Positions 34,906-44,076 of a DNA stretch of 64,000 nt are shown piece after piece. The notes beneath the pieces are model-generated. The model saw only the letters and a program-made list of their open reading frames with translations. It did not search any database and was not told where the DNA came from. A program made the position numbers and the translations under genes. Position 1 is the stretch's first letter. Every line of letters begins with the position of its first letter. The stretch lies in contig NZ_JAIVKL010000001.1 in NCBI RefSeq assembly GCF_020524045.1, forward strand, positions 647,529-711,528, in the 5' to 3' direction. Source of the stretch: Metabacillus litoralis. Its GTDB lineage: Bacteria > Bacillota > Bacilli > Bacillales > Bacillaceae.

Positions 34906-35175
34906 TCAAATTCTTTTGATAATGACTGAAGGTTTTTTTGACTCTTCAATCGTATTATAAGCAATTTTCACTTTAGCAAGTGTTCCTTTAAGAATTTCTT
35001 CATGATTTGATTCTGGAGATAAGTACATAACCGAAAAGTCGCACATAGCTCTAGCAAGTAACTCAATTGTCTTTTCATGTTCACTCATACTCTTACCTTG
35101 CCTATCTTTTACAGACATCCTTATAATATCATTTGAAATTTTTTGAATTAATTCTACTTTCTTATTATCGTTCAC
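34906..35175 (-). CDS. Small helical cytoplasmic protein, unknown (89 aa)
   Basis: I start at GTG 35175, behind AAAGGGGAGA; the frame is open further upstream but without a binding site. The product (MNDNKKVELIQKISNDIIRM, later EHEKTIELLARAMCDF) looks entirely alpha-helical and ends KKPSVIIKRI. No signal peptide, metal or catalytic motif is visible. It lies next to a family B repeat and has no obvious operon partner. Family not recognised. Confidence 0.65.
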   Translation of the reverse strand: MNDNKKVELIQKISNDIIRMSVKDRQGKSMSEHEKTIELLARAMCDFSVMYLSPESNHEEILKGTLAKVKIAYNTIEESKKPSVIIKRI

Positions 35176-35480
35176 ACCATTCTCCCCTTTCTCTAGGTAC
35201 AAAATGATCGCTCTTATCATCATACGTATGGAGAAAAGAAATATGGCAAATTCTTTTATAAAAGCTTTATGCGATGTAGTAATACAACAACTTAATCGCA
35301 AAAAACGATCTTACCTTTCTTAAGTCTCTGTTAATCCTTTATTGTTGATTTCCTTTACACTATTATTTTCAGTGGAAAAATATATAATCCAATCGACAAA
35401 TTTCTAAAAATCTTTAATAAAGCTCTTAAAAAAAGGCGAAAATTTGTTCGTTTTTACTGGATAAAAGAATGTATGTTCGC
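35176..35480. other. AT-rich gap before the WYL-like gene
   Basis: About 300 bases with no convincing gene or strong hairpin. The promoter TATAAT at 35482-35487 serves the gene that follows. Confidence 0.4.
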
Positions 35481-35527
35481 ATATAATGATTATATACAAA
35501 CAAACAAAATGAAAGGTGTAGAATGTT

Positions 35528-35746
35528 ATGATTAATTATTTTTTAACATTTAGTTTACAAAAAAACAAACCAATTACCATCATTTATCTATCAAATGATG
35601 GTAAAGTTTCACAAAGAAAGGTCTTGGTAAAAAAGATCGGCCATGACAAAATGATTGCCTATTGTTTTCTTCGTCATCATATCCGAACTTTTACATTAAA
35701 TAACGTTTTATCAGCTGATCATACTGCAAAATCCACTGCAGTATAA
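35528..35746 (+). CDS. Small WYL-like protein (72 aa)
   Basis: The core (KPITIIYLSNDGKVSQRKVLVKK, then AYCFLRHHIRTFTLNNVLSA) matches the Sm-like beta barrel of WYL domains: a strand pair with IYLS, a central AYC(F/Y)LR and the RTF motif. In larger proteins WYL domains bind ligands or nucleic acid and control transcription; here it is stand-alone with no DNA-binding domain. A TATAAT -10 lies at 35482 and AAAGGTG before ATG 35528. Role unknown. Confidence 0.7.
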   Translation: MINYFLTFSLQKNKPITIIYLSNDGKVSQRKVLVKKIGHDKMIAYCFLRHHIRTFTLNNVLSADHTAKSTAV

Positions 35747-36089
35747 AGCTATAAAGCTCACCTTCATTTTGCTTTCACATTTAGTTATTTGCTCACTTAA
35801 AAAAGTTTCAAATACAAATAAAAGGATTTCAAAATTCTAGTTAATAAAACTGGCTCACAACATTCTAACTAGAACTATAGGGAGGAGCTTTTTCCTTTCA
35901 ATTGTCAATACGACTTTAAAAATCTCTCACTATTTAAACAAATCCTGCACTAAAAAACCCTCAACTACATATACATACTTAGCTCTAAAAAAATCATTAT
36001 TAAATAGTTTATACACAGGTTTTTACAAATAACGATATGGGTATTACATAAGTAGCGCGCTACTACTTTGACACCTAAGAAATCCATAA
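35747..36089. other. Gap with a 14-bp palindrome
   Basis: AT-rich sequence without a gene. AGTAGCGCGCTACT at 36051-36064 is a perfect 14-bp palindrome, unusually GC-rich for its surroundings. Confidence 0.4.
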
Positions 36090-36161
36090 TGACGCTTTAT
36101 AAAAGTGGCGCGGCCTAGGAGCCGCAACGATATAAGAGAGGTAGGGCTTATATCTGCGTCA
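36090..36161. ncRNA. Candidate three-stem structured RNA element
   Basis: A 72-nt GC-rich island closes on itself: outer stem TGACGC (36090-36095) with GCGTCA (36156-36161), stem GCGGC/GCCGC (36110-36125) and stem GATATAAG/CTTATATC (36129-36154). This gives a three-way junction. It lacks tRNA features (no T-loop or anticodon arm) and matches no riboswitch I know. The strand is undecided. It could also be a degraded repeat. Confidence 0.35.
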
Positions 36162-36266
36162 AGTAAAAAGGATTTAAAAGTTGATAATATGAAACCTTCT
36201 ATAAACAATACATACTTAGGTTAAGGAACTGATCAAATGCTGTTTCTTGACTTAGCGATGAGTAAA

Positions 36267-36296
36267 AGAGGCTGACTTCATATGAAGTCAGCCTCT
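36267..36296 (-). terminator. pfkA terminator
   Basis: A perfect inverted repeat AGAGGCTGACTTCA / TGAAGTCAGCCTCT, followed by TTTTACT on the minus strand, 15 nt after the pfkA stop codon. Confidence 0.88.
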
Positions 36297-36310
36297 ATCT
36301 ATTTATTGAA

Positions 36311-37288
<978 letters not shown>

Positions 37289-37369
37289 TTATAATATTAA
37301 AATAGTAATAATCAATAATGACAACATGGCTTTATATGAGTATCTTTTCTGTATTCCTAATATAAGCCT

Positions 37370-38056
37370 TTAGAAAGGGTCACTTATTTCATCAAGTAAA
37401 CACAATAAATTACTATACTCATCATCTGGTGACACATCTAAATGGTCAAAAACTTTTTCCTCGCGGTTGATCCATGCTGTATTAAAACCAAAATTTTTCG
37501 CTCCTGCAATATCCCATGTATTTGATGATACAAAGAGAACCTCTTCTCGACTTACATGTAACTTCTTTAGTACGAGCTGATAAGCCATAGATGTTGGTTT
37601 AAAAACCTTACCTTCATCCACAGATATCATAGTGATATCCATCCTTTTTAATGGAGATTCCTTAATCAATGGCTCTAACATATCTAATGACCCATTGGAA
37701 AAAACAGCTAATTGTTTATCTTTTAATACACTTAACACCTGTTCAGCTTCCTCAAATAATGTCAAATGTAAATAAGCATCAAGTAGCAAATGAGTTTTTT
37801 CTTCATTGAAAGGCAAATCTAGTGCTTTACATGAAAACATTAAAGCGTCTTTTGTAATTTTATGAAATGGTTCATATGTACCCATAAGCTGTCTCAAAAA
37901 AGAATACTCAAGTTGTTTTCTTCTCCATAGTTCACTAAGTTCTTTTCCCTTACCAGGATATAACTCATCACATTTCTTAACAACAGAATGCACGTTATAA
38001 AGTGTGCCATAGACATCAAAAACAATAACCTTTATATGGCTTTTAATCCTGATCAC
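37370..38056 (-). CDS. HAD-superfamily hydrolase, haloacid dehalogenase type II
   Basis: A 228-aa HAD enzyme. Motif I FDVYGTLYN has the nucleophile Asp near residue 14, motif II is FSNGSLDM, and the C-terminal VSSNTWDIAGAKNFGF matches the SSNxWD motif of (S)-2-haloacid dehalogenases. The substrate may be a haloacid or a small phosphorylated compound. The start is uncertain: GTG 38056 nearly touches the AAAGGAGA binding site, and an ATT eight bases further would be better spaced. Lone gene. Confidence 0.8.
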   Translation of the reverse strand: MIRIKSHIKVIVFDVYGTLYNVHSVVKKCDELYPGKGKELSELWRRKQLEYSFLRQLMGTYEPFHKITKDALMFSCKALDLPFNEEKTHLLLDAYLHLTLFEEAEQVLSVLKDKQLAVFSNGSLDMLEPLIKESPLKRMDITMISVDEGKVFKPTSMAYQLVLKKLHVSREEVLFVSSNTWDIAGAKNFGFNTAWINREEKVFDHLDVSPDDEYSNLLCLLDEISDPF

Positions 38057-38154
38057 TCTCCTTTTTATCCTTACCTATACATTCTTTTCTAAACTGTTCA
38101 TTCCTTTTTTACCCTCTTAAAAAGGATAAAAACTTTTTGAAAAAGAAATGACGA

Positions 38155-38583
38155 TGTGAAAATTTGTTGTTGATTTGGGTTATAGATATTATTTTTCCAG
38201 AGTTATAATTTAGCTTATTTTTTCCTAGTCGAAGAATAATGAAAAAATCCCAACTACCGGCTTTTTCAAAGGACAATTCTTCCTAGGGAAAAATAAGACC
38301 CTTTTTCCTAAAGAAGAATAATGAAAAATCCTAACTACCTGCTTTTTCAAAGGTCAATTCTTCCTAGGGAAAAATAAGACCCTTTTTCCTAAAGAAGAAT
38401 AATGAAAAATCCTAACTACCTGCTTTTTCAAAGGTCAATTCTTCCTAGGTCCGGGTGTCATTTCGTATGTTGCAAACCTGTGGGGCTTCCCTTTGACACG
38501 CTTCTCTAAACACGATTTTCATGCCTTTTACTACAATCGATAAAGTGCTAAAAATTAATCTTGAGCTATAATATAACCTAGAT
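38155..38583 (+). repeat. Dispersed repeat family C, degenerate copy with tandem expansion
   Basis: The ends resemble the copy at 59717: AAATTTGTTGTTGATTT near 38159 and AGTGCTAAAAATTAATC near 38546, with GACACGCTTCTCTAA inside at 38496. The middle is replaced by an expanded tandem repeat (38223-38450). Confidence 0.6.
38223..38450. repeat. Tandem repeat, about 2.8 units of 81 bp
   Basis: TCCTAGGG recurs at 38281 and 38362 (81 bp apart), and TCCTAGGT at 38443. The two later units are almost identical; the first is slightly diverged. Each unit contains GAAGAATAATGAAAAA and CTTTTTCAAAGG. No spacer diversity, so not CRISPR. Confidence 0.9.
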
Positions 38584-38739
38584 AATGTACAACCAATCAC
38601 TTGTTATTTCATTTGTACTAACATACAAAAAGCTACACTGATATAACAATCTCACGTAAAAAAAGTCATTTTTGTTTAACTTTTGTATAATCTCTGATAA
38701 AATAAATTTTATACAAATATTAAGGAATGAGGGATAAGA

Positions 38740-39786
38740 TTGGACGAATTATGTAGATCTTGTTTTCAACCTCTTACTATACATAAACAAGGGTACTTTT
38801 CAATATACCATCATGGTGATGAGAAGCTAAAAGAGGTTTTACTAAAATTATATTTTCAAGAAATAAGCTCTTCCCACTTCCGTATATCCTACGAAACAAA
38901 AGCTGAATTAAGAGAATATCTTTCATTTATTAATACAGAACTCGGGGATATTAATGGAATAAAAGGAGCAATTCATCTTACCCTACAACCAAGCCCATTT
39001 GAAACATATTCATTTAAGACATTATATGAACATACCATTCACGAAAATTATGTGAATCTTATCAAAGATGGGGACTTTATTAGCTTCATTCAACCCATCG
39101 TTTCAATGCAAAATGGAGAGCTATTTGGTTATGAATCCTTATTAAGATCCAAAGACCAATCATTTTATCCTAGTCAACTTTTCGAAGTAGCTAGAAAAAC
39201 AGAAATGCACTCTATATTAGATAAAAAAGCGCGTGAGGTTGCAATAAAAGCAAGATATAACAAAATTCCATCTGGTGTTAAAAGTTTTATAAATTTTTTA
39301 CCATCAACAATTTATAATCCACAGCACTGTTTAAAACACACCTTTGAAATAGTAGAAAAGTATAATGTCGATCCAAGTGATCTTGTTTTCGAAGTAGTAG
39401 AAACAGAAAAAATTCATAATATTGAACATTTAAAATCTATATTAGAAACCTATCGAAATCACGGCATGAAGGTAGCTCTAGATGATGTTGGAGCAGGATA
39501 TTCTACTTTAGATATGCTATCAAAATTGAGACCAGATTATATTAAGATTGATAGACAGTATATTCAAGAGTGTCACATTAATAAAGAAAACCAAGTATTT
39601 TTACAAAATGTTATTCACCTTTCTAAAGAATTAAATATTACTGTTTTAGCTGAAGGAATTGAACAAAAAGAAGAATATGAATTTTTAAAAAGCATCAATG
39701 TTTCTTTAGCTCAAGGCTATTATATTGGTAAACCTAGTCCTGAGCCGGTCCTTCTTCCTACTGATACAAGAGCAATTTCTCTTTAA
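38740..39786 (+). CDS. EAL-domain protein, probable c-di-GMP phosphodiesterase
   Basis: 348 aa. Residues about 110-345 form an EAL domain. The signature reads YESLLR, and the catalytic and metal residues appear in NFLPSTIYNP, VFEVVETE, LDDVGAGYSTLDML, YIKIDR and LAEGIEQKEE, so it is likely active in hydrolysing cyclic di-GMP. The N-terminal ~100 residues start DELCRSCFQPL, with a CxxC pair that may bind metal or sense redox, and match no domain I know. No membrane segment. The start is TTG 38740 after GAGGGAT. A family A repeat begins 3 nt after the stop codon. Confidence 0.85.
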   Translation: MDELCRSCFQPLTIHKQGYFSIYHHGDEKLKEVLLKLYFQEISSSHFRISYETKAELREYLSFINTELGDINGIKGAIHLTLQPSPFETYSFKTLYEHTIHENYVNLIKDGDFISFIQPIVSMQNGELFGYESLLRSKDQSFYPSQLFEVARKTEMHSILDKKAREVAIKARYNKIPSGVKSFINFLPSTIYNPQHCLKHTFEIVEKYNVDPSDLVFEVVETEKIHNIEHLKSILETYRNHGMKVALDDVGAGYSTLDMLSKLRPDYIKIDRQYIQECHINKENQVFLQNVIHLSKELNITVLAEGIEQKEEYEFLKSINVSLAQGYYIGKPSPEPVLLPTDTRAISL

Positions 39787-39788
39787 AA

Positions 39789-39941
39789 ATGGCTCTTTTC
39801 TGAACAATTTTTGCTGTTTAACCTAATATCCTGTTAGTAACAATGTAAGTACTATTTTAAGAAGAAAAGATGCCACTAGACTTTATATAGTGCTGTTCTC
39901 TTCATAACACTAAAAGCAACAAAGTTTACGAAAATAGCCTT
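39789..39941 (-). repeat. Dispersed repeat family A, copy 3 (reverse)
   Basis: About 153 bp, reverse orientation: GGCTCTTTTCTGAACAATTT at the left and AAAGCAACAAAGTTTACGAAAATAGCC at the right, with AAAAGATGCCACTAGACTT inside. It abuts the EAL gene stop codon. Confidence 0.8.
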
Positions 39942-39963
39942 AAAAATATGTTTATTATATATT

Positions 39964-40074
39964 AAAGTGACTTATGAGTACTCTAAACACCTCTATAACA
40001 ATCCAGACATCCTTTGTTATTCTTGGGATTTATTGCCACAGAGTGTATAGAAACGTGTACCCATGAGTCACTTT
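39964..40074. ncRNA. 111-nt nested hairpin element
   Basis: The outer arms AAAGTGACTTATGAGTAC (39964-39981) and GTACCCATGAGTCACTTT (40057-40074) pair in 16 of 18 positions. Inside, TCTAAACACCTC pairs with GAGTGTATAGA and ATAACA with TGTTAT. The plus-strand side ends in a T-rich tract, so it may act as a terminator for the EAL gene or as a structured RNA. It lies 2 nt from the nuclease stop codon. Confidence 0.45.
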
Positions 40075-40076
40075 TT

Positions 40077-40805
40077 CTATTTTTTTACCGCCCTGAAACC
40101 AGCAGTTTCTGCTTCCTCTTTTGTACAAAATATTTTTTCAGGTTTAGTCACTTTATATGAAGGAGATGATTCAGTATGATAAATTTTTTCTCCTTTTGAG
40201 TTAATATTTCCTTTTATCGTACAACCTTCAGAATTAGCCAAATCTTCTTTCTCTTTTGTATTCTCTTCATTATAAAAACTGTTATCTGTAGCATAGTTCT
40301 CAATACTCCAAATTCCTAATTCTTGTTTTTGTGCCTTTTTTTGTATTTCGTAGAATTCATCCACATATTTTGTATTCGGTTCATAAACATATGCTACTCT
40401 TGCCAGACCTTTTTCTAATAGCATTTTGTTGACCATTTTTTCATTAATATAAAGATATGCAAGTAATCTTCCATACTTATCTCTTTCGCCAACATCAAGC
40501 TCCAGATTAATTTCTTTTTCAGTTAACAGTTCTTTCATAAAATGACTTGCTTCTGGACCAAATGGTTCAATTGGTTTAGAGGGGTGCACAGTCTCAGGAG
40601 TGTCAATAAGTAATAGACGAACAGTTTCCTCTCTTCCATCTATACTCACATTTACTGTATCTCCATCAACAACTCTATTCACATTTGCTACTATAAAATT
40701 ACCATGATTATTTTCTTGTGAACAACTAGTAAGCAAAGATAGTAAAACAGTTAAATTTAAAAGTATGTACCACGTTCTCTTGTAGTAAACCTTAGTTCCC
40801 TTCAT
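40077..40805 (-). CDS. Secreted thermonuclease-like lipoprotein (SNase domain)
   Basis: A 242-aa nuclease. A Lys-rich signal peptide ends in a lipobox (LLTSC). The staphylococcal nuclease domain (about 40-175) has catalytic Arg, Asp and Glu in VDGDTVNV, RLLLIDTPET and ERDKYGRLLAY. The C-terminal module (CTIKGNINSKGEKIYH, then FCTKEEAETAGFRAVKK) is the conserved tail of many Bacillus surface nucleases. It degrades extracellular DNA/RNA at the cell surface. The start overlaps the ykvY stop codon (TAATG), so the genes are coupled. Confidence 0.9.
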   Translation of the reverse strand: MKGTKVYYKRTWYILLNLTVLLSLLTSCSQENNHGNFIVANVNRVVDGDTVNVSIDGREETVRLLLIDTPETVHPSKPIEPFGPEASHFMKELLTEKEINLELDVGERDKYGRLLAYLYINEKMVNKMLLEKGLARVAYVYEPNTKYVDEFYEIQKKAQKQELGIWSIENYATDNSFYNEENTKEKEDLANSEGCTIKGNINSKGEKIYHTESSPSYKVTKPEKIFCTKEEAETAGFRAVKK

Positions 40806-41905
40806 TATGAAACAACAGTGAATTCCTTTGAAGTTTTTGTTAGAATTTCATGACCATCTTTCGTTATTAAAACATCATCTTCTATTCTAACTCCACCTAT
40901 TGACGGCATATAGATCCCTGGTTCAATTGTATAGACCATACCTTCTCTTAAGATATCATCATTAATGTGACTCATTGAAGGGAATTCATGTACGTTTATT
41001 CCTAATCCATGCCCAAGACGATGGGGAAAATACTCACCGAATCCTCCATCTGTTATAACCTGTCTAGCAATTCTATCTAAGTCACCAATCCTTACACCTG
41101 GCTTACTTGCCTCTAATGCAGCTAATTGAGCTTTTAAAACCGTTTCATATATGTCTTTTTGCTTATTATTAAATGATTTATAAACAAGGGTTCGAGTAAT
41201 ATCTGAGCAATACCCTTCTAAAACAACACCCAAATCAAAAAGGACAAAATCACCTTCAGCTAATTTTCTTAACCCTGGATTTCCATGGGGATCTCCAGAT
41301 TTTTCACCAAATAAAACCATCGTAGAAAACGACATTTCTCTAATTCCCTTTTTCTTTAGTTCATATTCTATTGTTGCTAAAACTTCCATCTCTGTTATTC
41401 CATCTATTAAAGCATCAATTCCTACTTTTACTCCATAATCTGCAAGTTTAGCTGCTTCACGTAAAATCTTAATTTCTTCGTTATCTTTAAGGACTCGTAA
41501 ATTATTTAATGCTTCTTCTGCAGATACAATAATAGCACCTGGTACTACTTGTTGAAGGGATTCTACTCGACCATAAGAGATTTCTTCTTTTTCAATTGCT
41601 ATTTTTTTTATCGATTTTACATTTAATTCATGTAATGTTTCATTTATTAAATTCCATGGATTTTCATGATCACTATATGAAATTATGTCATGTGTCCACC
41701 CCGCAGACCTTGCTTGATTTACCTCCATTTTAGGACAAACAAATATCGGATTAGTGTTTTTAAAAAGAAAAAGTCCCATTAATCTTTCATGGGGATCTGT
41801 GTAAAAGTTTGTTAAATAAAATACATTCTCTTTCGTTTGGATAAAACACATATCTATTTCTTGTTTTTGCATCCAGTTTTTCATTTTTGTTAATCGATGA
41901 TTCAT
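40805..41905 (-). CDS. ykvY: M24 Xaa-Pro dipeptidase YkvY
   Basis: A 366-aa metallopeptidase of the PepQ/PepP group that cleaves Xaa-Pro peptides. The N-terminal creatinase-like domain is followed by the pita-bread domain with the metal ligands in FDLGVVLEGYCSDITRT (two Asp), HRLGHGLGINVHE (His), TIEPGIY and GGVRIEDDV (Glu). Cytoplasmic. AAAGGTAGTG precedes ATG 41905. Position between zosA and glcT matches B. subtilis ykvY. Confidence 0.9.
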   Translation of the reverse strand: MNHRLTKMKNWMQKQEIDMCFIQTKENVFYLTNFYTDPHERLMGLFLFKNTNPIFVCPKMEVNQARSAGWTHDIISYSDHENPWNLINETLHELNVKSIKKIAIEKEEISYGRVESLQQVVPGAIIVSAEEALNNLRVLKDNEEIKILREAAKLADYGVKVGIDALIDGITEMEVLATIEYELKKKGIREMSFSTMVLFGEKSGDPHGNPGLRKLAEGDFVLFDLGVVLEGYCSDITRTLVYKSFNNKQKDIYETVLKAQLAALEASKPGVRIGDLDRIARQVITDGGFGEYFPHRLGHGLGINVHEFPSMSHINDDILREGMVYTIEPGIYMPSIGGVRIEDDVLITKDGHEILTKTSKEFTVVS

Positions 41906-42111
41906 CTTTTCACTACCTTTCTATATTCCTTCTATTATCATAGCAATCGTCTCAAAAAAGTACAATTCAGACTGTAATCATCATGTAATTGTACCGTTTA
42001 AATGAGTTTTTAATAAGCGGGATTCTAACATTTCACTAAAACTAATCGTACAAAAATAAATTTCAACATTTCACAACCGTTGTAGAAAAAACTAGAAGAA
42101 ATTCCTACTTT

Positions 42112-42136
42112 GTTTGAATTCAACAAGAATGGGCAA
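42112..42136 (+). promoter_or_regulatory. Possible sigma-B promoter
   Basis: GTTTGA, a 13-nt spacer and GGGCAA resemble the sigma-B consensus GTTTAA-N13-15-GGGTAT (four of six in the -10, five of six in the -35). It lies 52 nt before the CrtP-like gene. Confidence 0.35.
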
Positions 42137-42188
42137 AATAAAAAGTTGATAAGGTGTTCGTAAATTACTTTGGTAGGAGGTTAATGGT

Positions 42189-43694
42189 ATGAAAAAGAAA
42201 GTGGTCATAATTGGTGGTGGATTAGGAGGTATGTCAGCTGCAATTAGACTTACAACAGACAATTATGATGTGACCATTTTAGAAAAAGGTGAGCGTCTCG
42301 GTGGCAAATTAAACAAATGCGGGGGTAAGGGGTATAGTTTTGACACAGGTCCTTCCATTTTAACGATGCCTTGGGTATTAGAACAATTATTCCAAAATGC
42401 TAATAGAAAAACATCAGATTATTTCACGATTAAACGAATTGAACCGCAATGGAAAACGTTTTTTGAAGATGGATCAACCATTGAATTAACTAGTGATTTA
42501 GCTGAATTACTAAGACAGTTAGAAGCTGTTTCAAAAGAAGATGCTAGTGAATTATTTAATTACTTAAGCTACTGTAGCAAAATGTATGAAAATAGCCTAA
42601 AAAGCGTTTATAAAAAAAGCCTTTCAGGAATACAGGATTTACGATCAATGCATAGTGTGAAAGAGCTTTTATCGTTGGATCTGTTGAAAACAATGAATCA
42701 AGGAACAAAAAAATTCTTTAAGGATAAAAAAATTCAGCAATTATTTAACTTTTTATCAATGAATGTTGGTTCTTCCCCATATGCTGCACCTGCTGTTTTA
42801 TCACAGCTAGTACATGTACAACTGGGCCTAGGCATTTATTACGTAGAAGGTGGAATGTATAAAATTGCGGACTCCATGTCTAGATTACTTCATGAATTGC
42901 AAGTAAATGTTCATCTTAATACAAATGTAAAGAAAATCATTACAAATGGCTCGAAAGCGACAGGAGTAGAAATAGAAAACGGTAGAATGATTGATGCAGA
43001 TATCGTCATTTCAAATTTAGAAGCAATTCCTACATACAACACATTACTTAAAGATCATTCTTTGCCCCCTTATGCAAAACAAGAATTAGAAAAGTTTCCA
43101 CCAACTACATCAGGACTTATATTATTACTAGGTGTGAAAAAAACATACGAAAATCTAGCACATCATAACTTTTTCTTTTCTTCTTCACCTGAAAAGGAAT
43201 TTGATCAAATTTTTAATAAAGGTAAAATCTCTGAAGATCCGACGATATATGTTGGAATATCTTCAAAATCTGATTCCACACAAGCACCAAAAGGAAAAGA
43301 AAACCTATTTGTTTTAACACATGTCCCTGCTTTAAAAAAAGGTGAAACTTGGGTTAATAAAAAACATGCATACACTGAAGTTATTTTAGATAAACTTGAA
43401 AGAATGGGTATGGATCATTTAAAAGATAATATTGAATTTACATATACAATTACTCCTAATAACCTCGAGGAGTTATATGGTGCAAACGGTGGATCAATCT
43501 ACGGTGTGACAACAGATCGAAAAAAGAATGGCGGTTTTAAAATCCCGAGCAAAAGTACAGTTTTACAAAATTTATTCTTTGTAGGAGGATCTACACATCC
43601 TGGTGGTGGAGTTCCGATGGTAATACTTTCCGGACAATTAACTGCCGATTTAATATTGAAACAAGATTTTAAATTCAAAAGAGAAATCGGGTAA
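42189..43694 (+). CDS. CrtP-like carotenoid oxygenase/desaturase
   Basis: A 501-aa FAD amine-oxidase-fold enzyme of the phytoene desaturase family. The N-terminal dinucleotide site is VVIIGGGLGGMSAAIRL, and the C-terminal FAD motif is FVGGSTHPGGGVPMVILSG. Stretches GPSILTMP, IKRIEPQW, VGSSPYAAPAVLS and AHHNFFF resemble staphylococcal CrtP (diaponeurosporene oxygenase) more than CrtN. The likely reaction is oxidation of a C30 carotenoid end group. A desaturase role remains possible. GGAGG precedes ATG 42189. A CrtQ-like glycosyltransferase follows; crtM and crtN are not in the window. Confidence 0.8.
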   Translation: MKKKVVIIGGGLGGMSAAIRLTTDNYDVTILEKGERLGGKLNKCGGKGYSFDTGPSILTMPWVLEQLFQNANRKTSDYFTIKRIEPQWKTFFEDGSTIELTSDLAELLRQLEAVSKEDASELFNYLSYCSKMYENSLKSVYKKSLSGIQDLRSMHSVKELLSLDLLKTMNQGTKKFFKDKKIQQLFNFLSMNVGSSPYAAPAVLSQLVHVQLGLGIYYVEGGMYKIADSMSRLLHELQVNVHLNTNVKKIITNGSKATGVEIENGRMIDADIVISNLEAIPTYNTLLKDHSLPPYAKQELEKFPPTTSGLILLLGVKKTYENLAHHNFFFSSSPEKEFDQIFNKGKISEDPTIYVGISSKSDSTQAPKGKENLFVLTHVPALKKGETWVNKKHAYTEVILDKLERMGMDHLKDNIEFTYTITPNNLEELYGANGGSIYGVTTDRKKNGGFKIPSKSTVLQNLFFVGGSTHPGGGVPMVILSGQLTADLILKQDFKFKREIG

Positions 43695-44076
43695 CATCGT
43701 TACTTTACTCGTTCTCTTTCTTTGATATGACTTTTTCTGTTTTTCCATTTCTTTTTAATCAACTTTATTGAAAGATTGTCACTATTAGCTTATATAACTG
43801 CTGAAAAAAAGAAAGAACCTAGTTTTGCAAAATACTATGTTTACAAAAGGGCTTTGTCTCACATCTTTTTATGTTGATTTTAAGTATTACTAAACAGCTA
43901 TGGGAATATCACAATATGAGTTCCCACAGAACTTTCACAGATAAAGCGGGTTCCCTAATGAAAGCTTACACACCATTGATCTATAGTTTCACAAAGGAAA
44001 GAGTCTTTTTCATGTGAATTTACCGGGAAAAGATGTAAAATGAGTGGAGATCAAGATTTTTCCGGGGGCTCTTACT
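43695..44076. other. Gap between the CrtP-like and CrtQ-like genes
   Basis: About 380 bases without a convincing gene; no clear terminator or repeat copy recognised. The long gap means the two carotenoid-type genes may have separate promoters. Confidence 0.4.

Noticed and set aside
34680..34964. 94-codon minus-strand frame
   Set aside because: It runs through a full family B repeat and has no start signal.
36090..36161. Possible tRNA (72 nt, cloverleaf-like)
   Set aside because: Only a 6-bp closing stem, no T-loop consensus, no anticodon arm and no discriminator/CCA context.
38223..38450. Possible CRISPR array
   Set aside because: Units are contiguous 81-bp copies without variable spacers; this is a simple tandem repeat.
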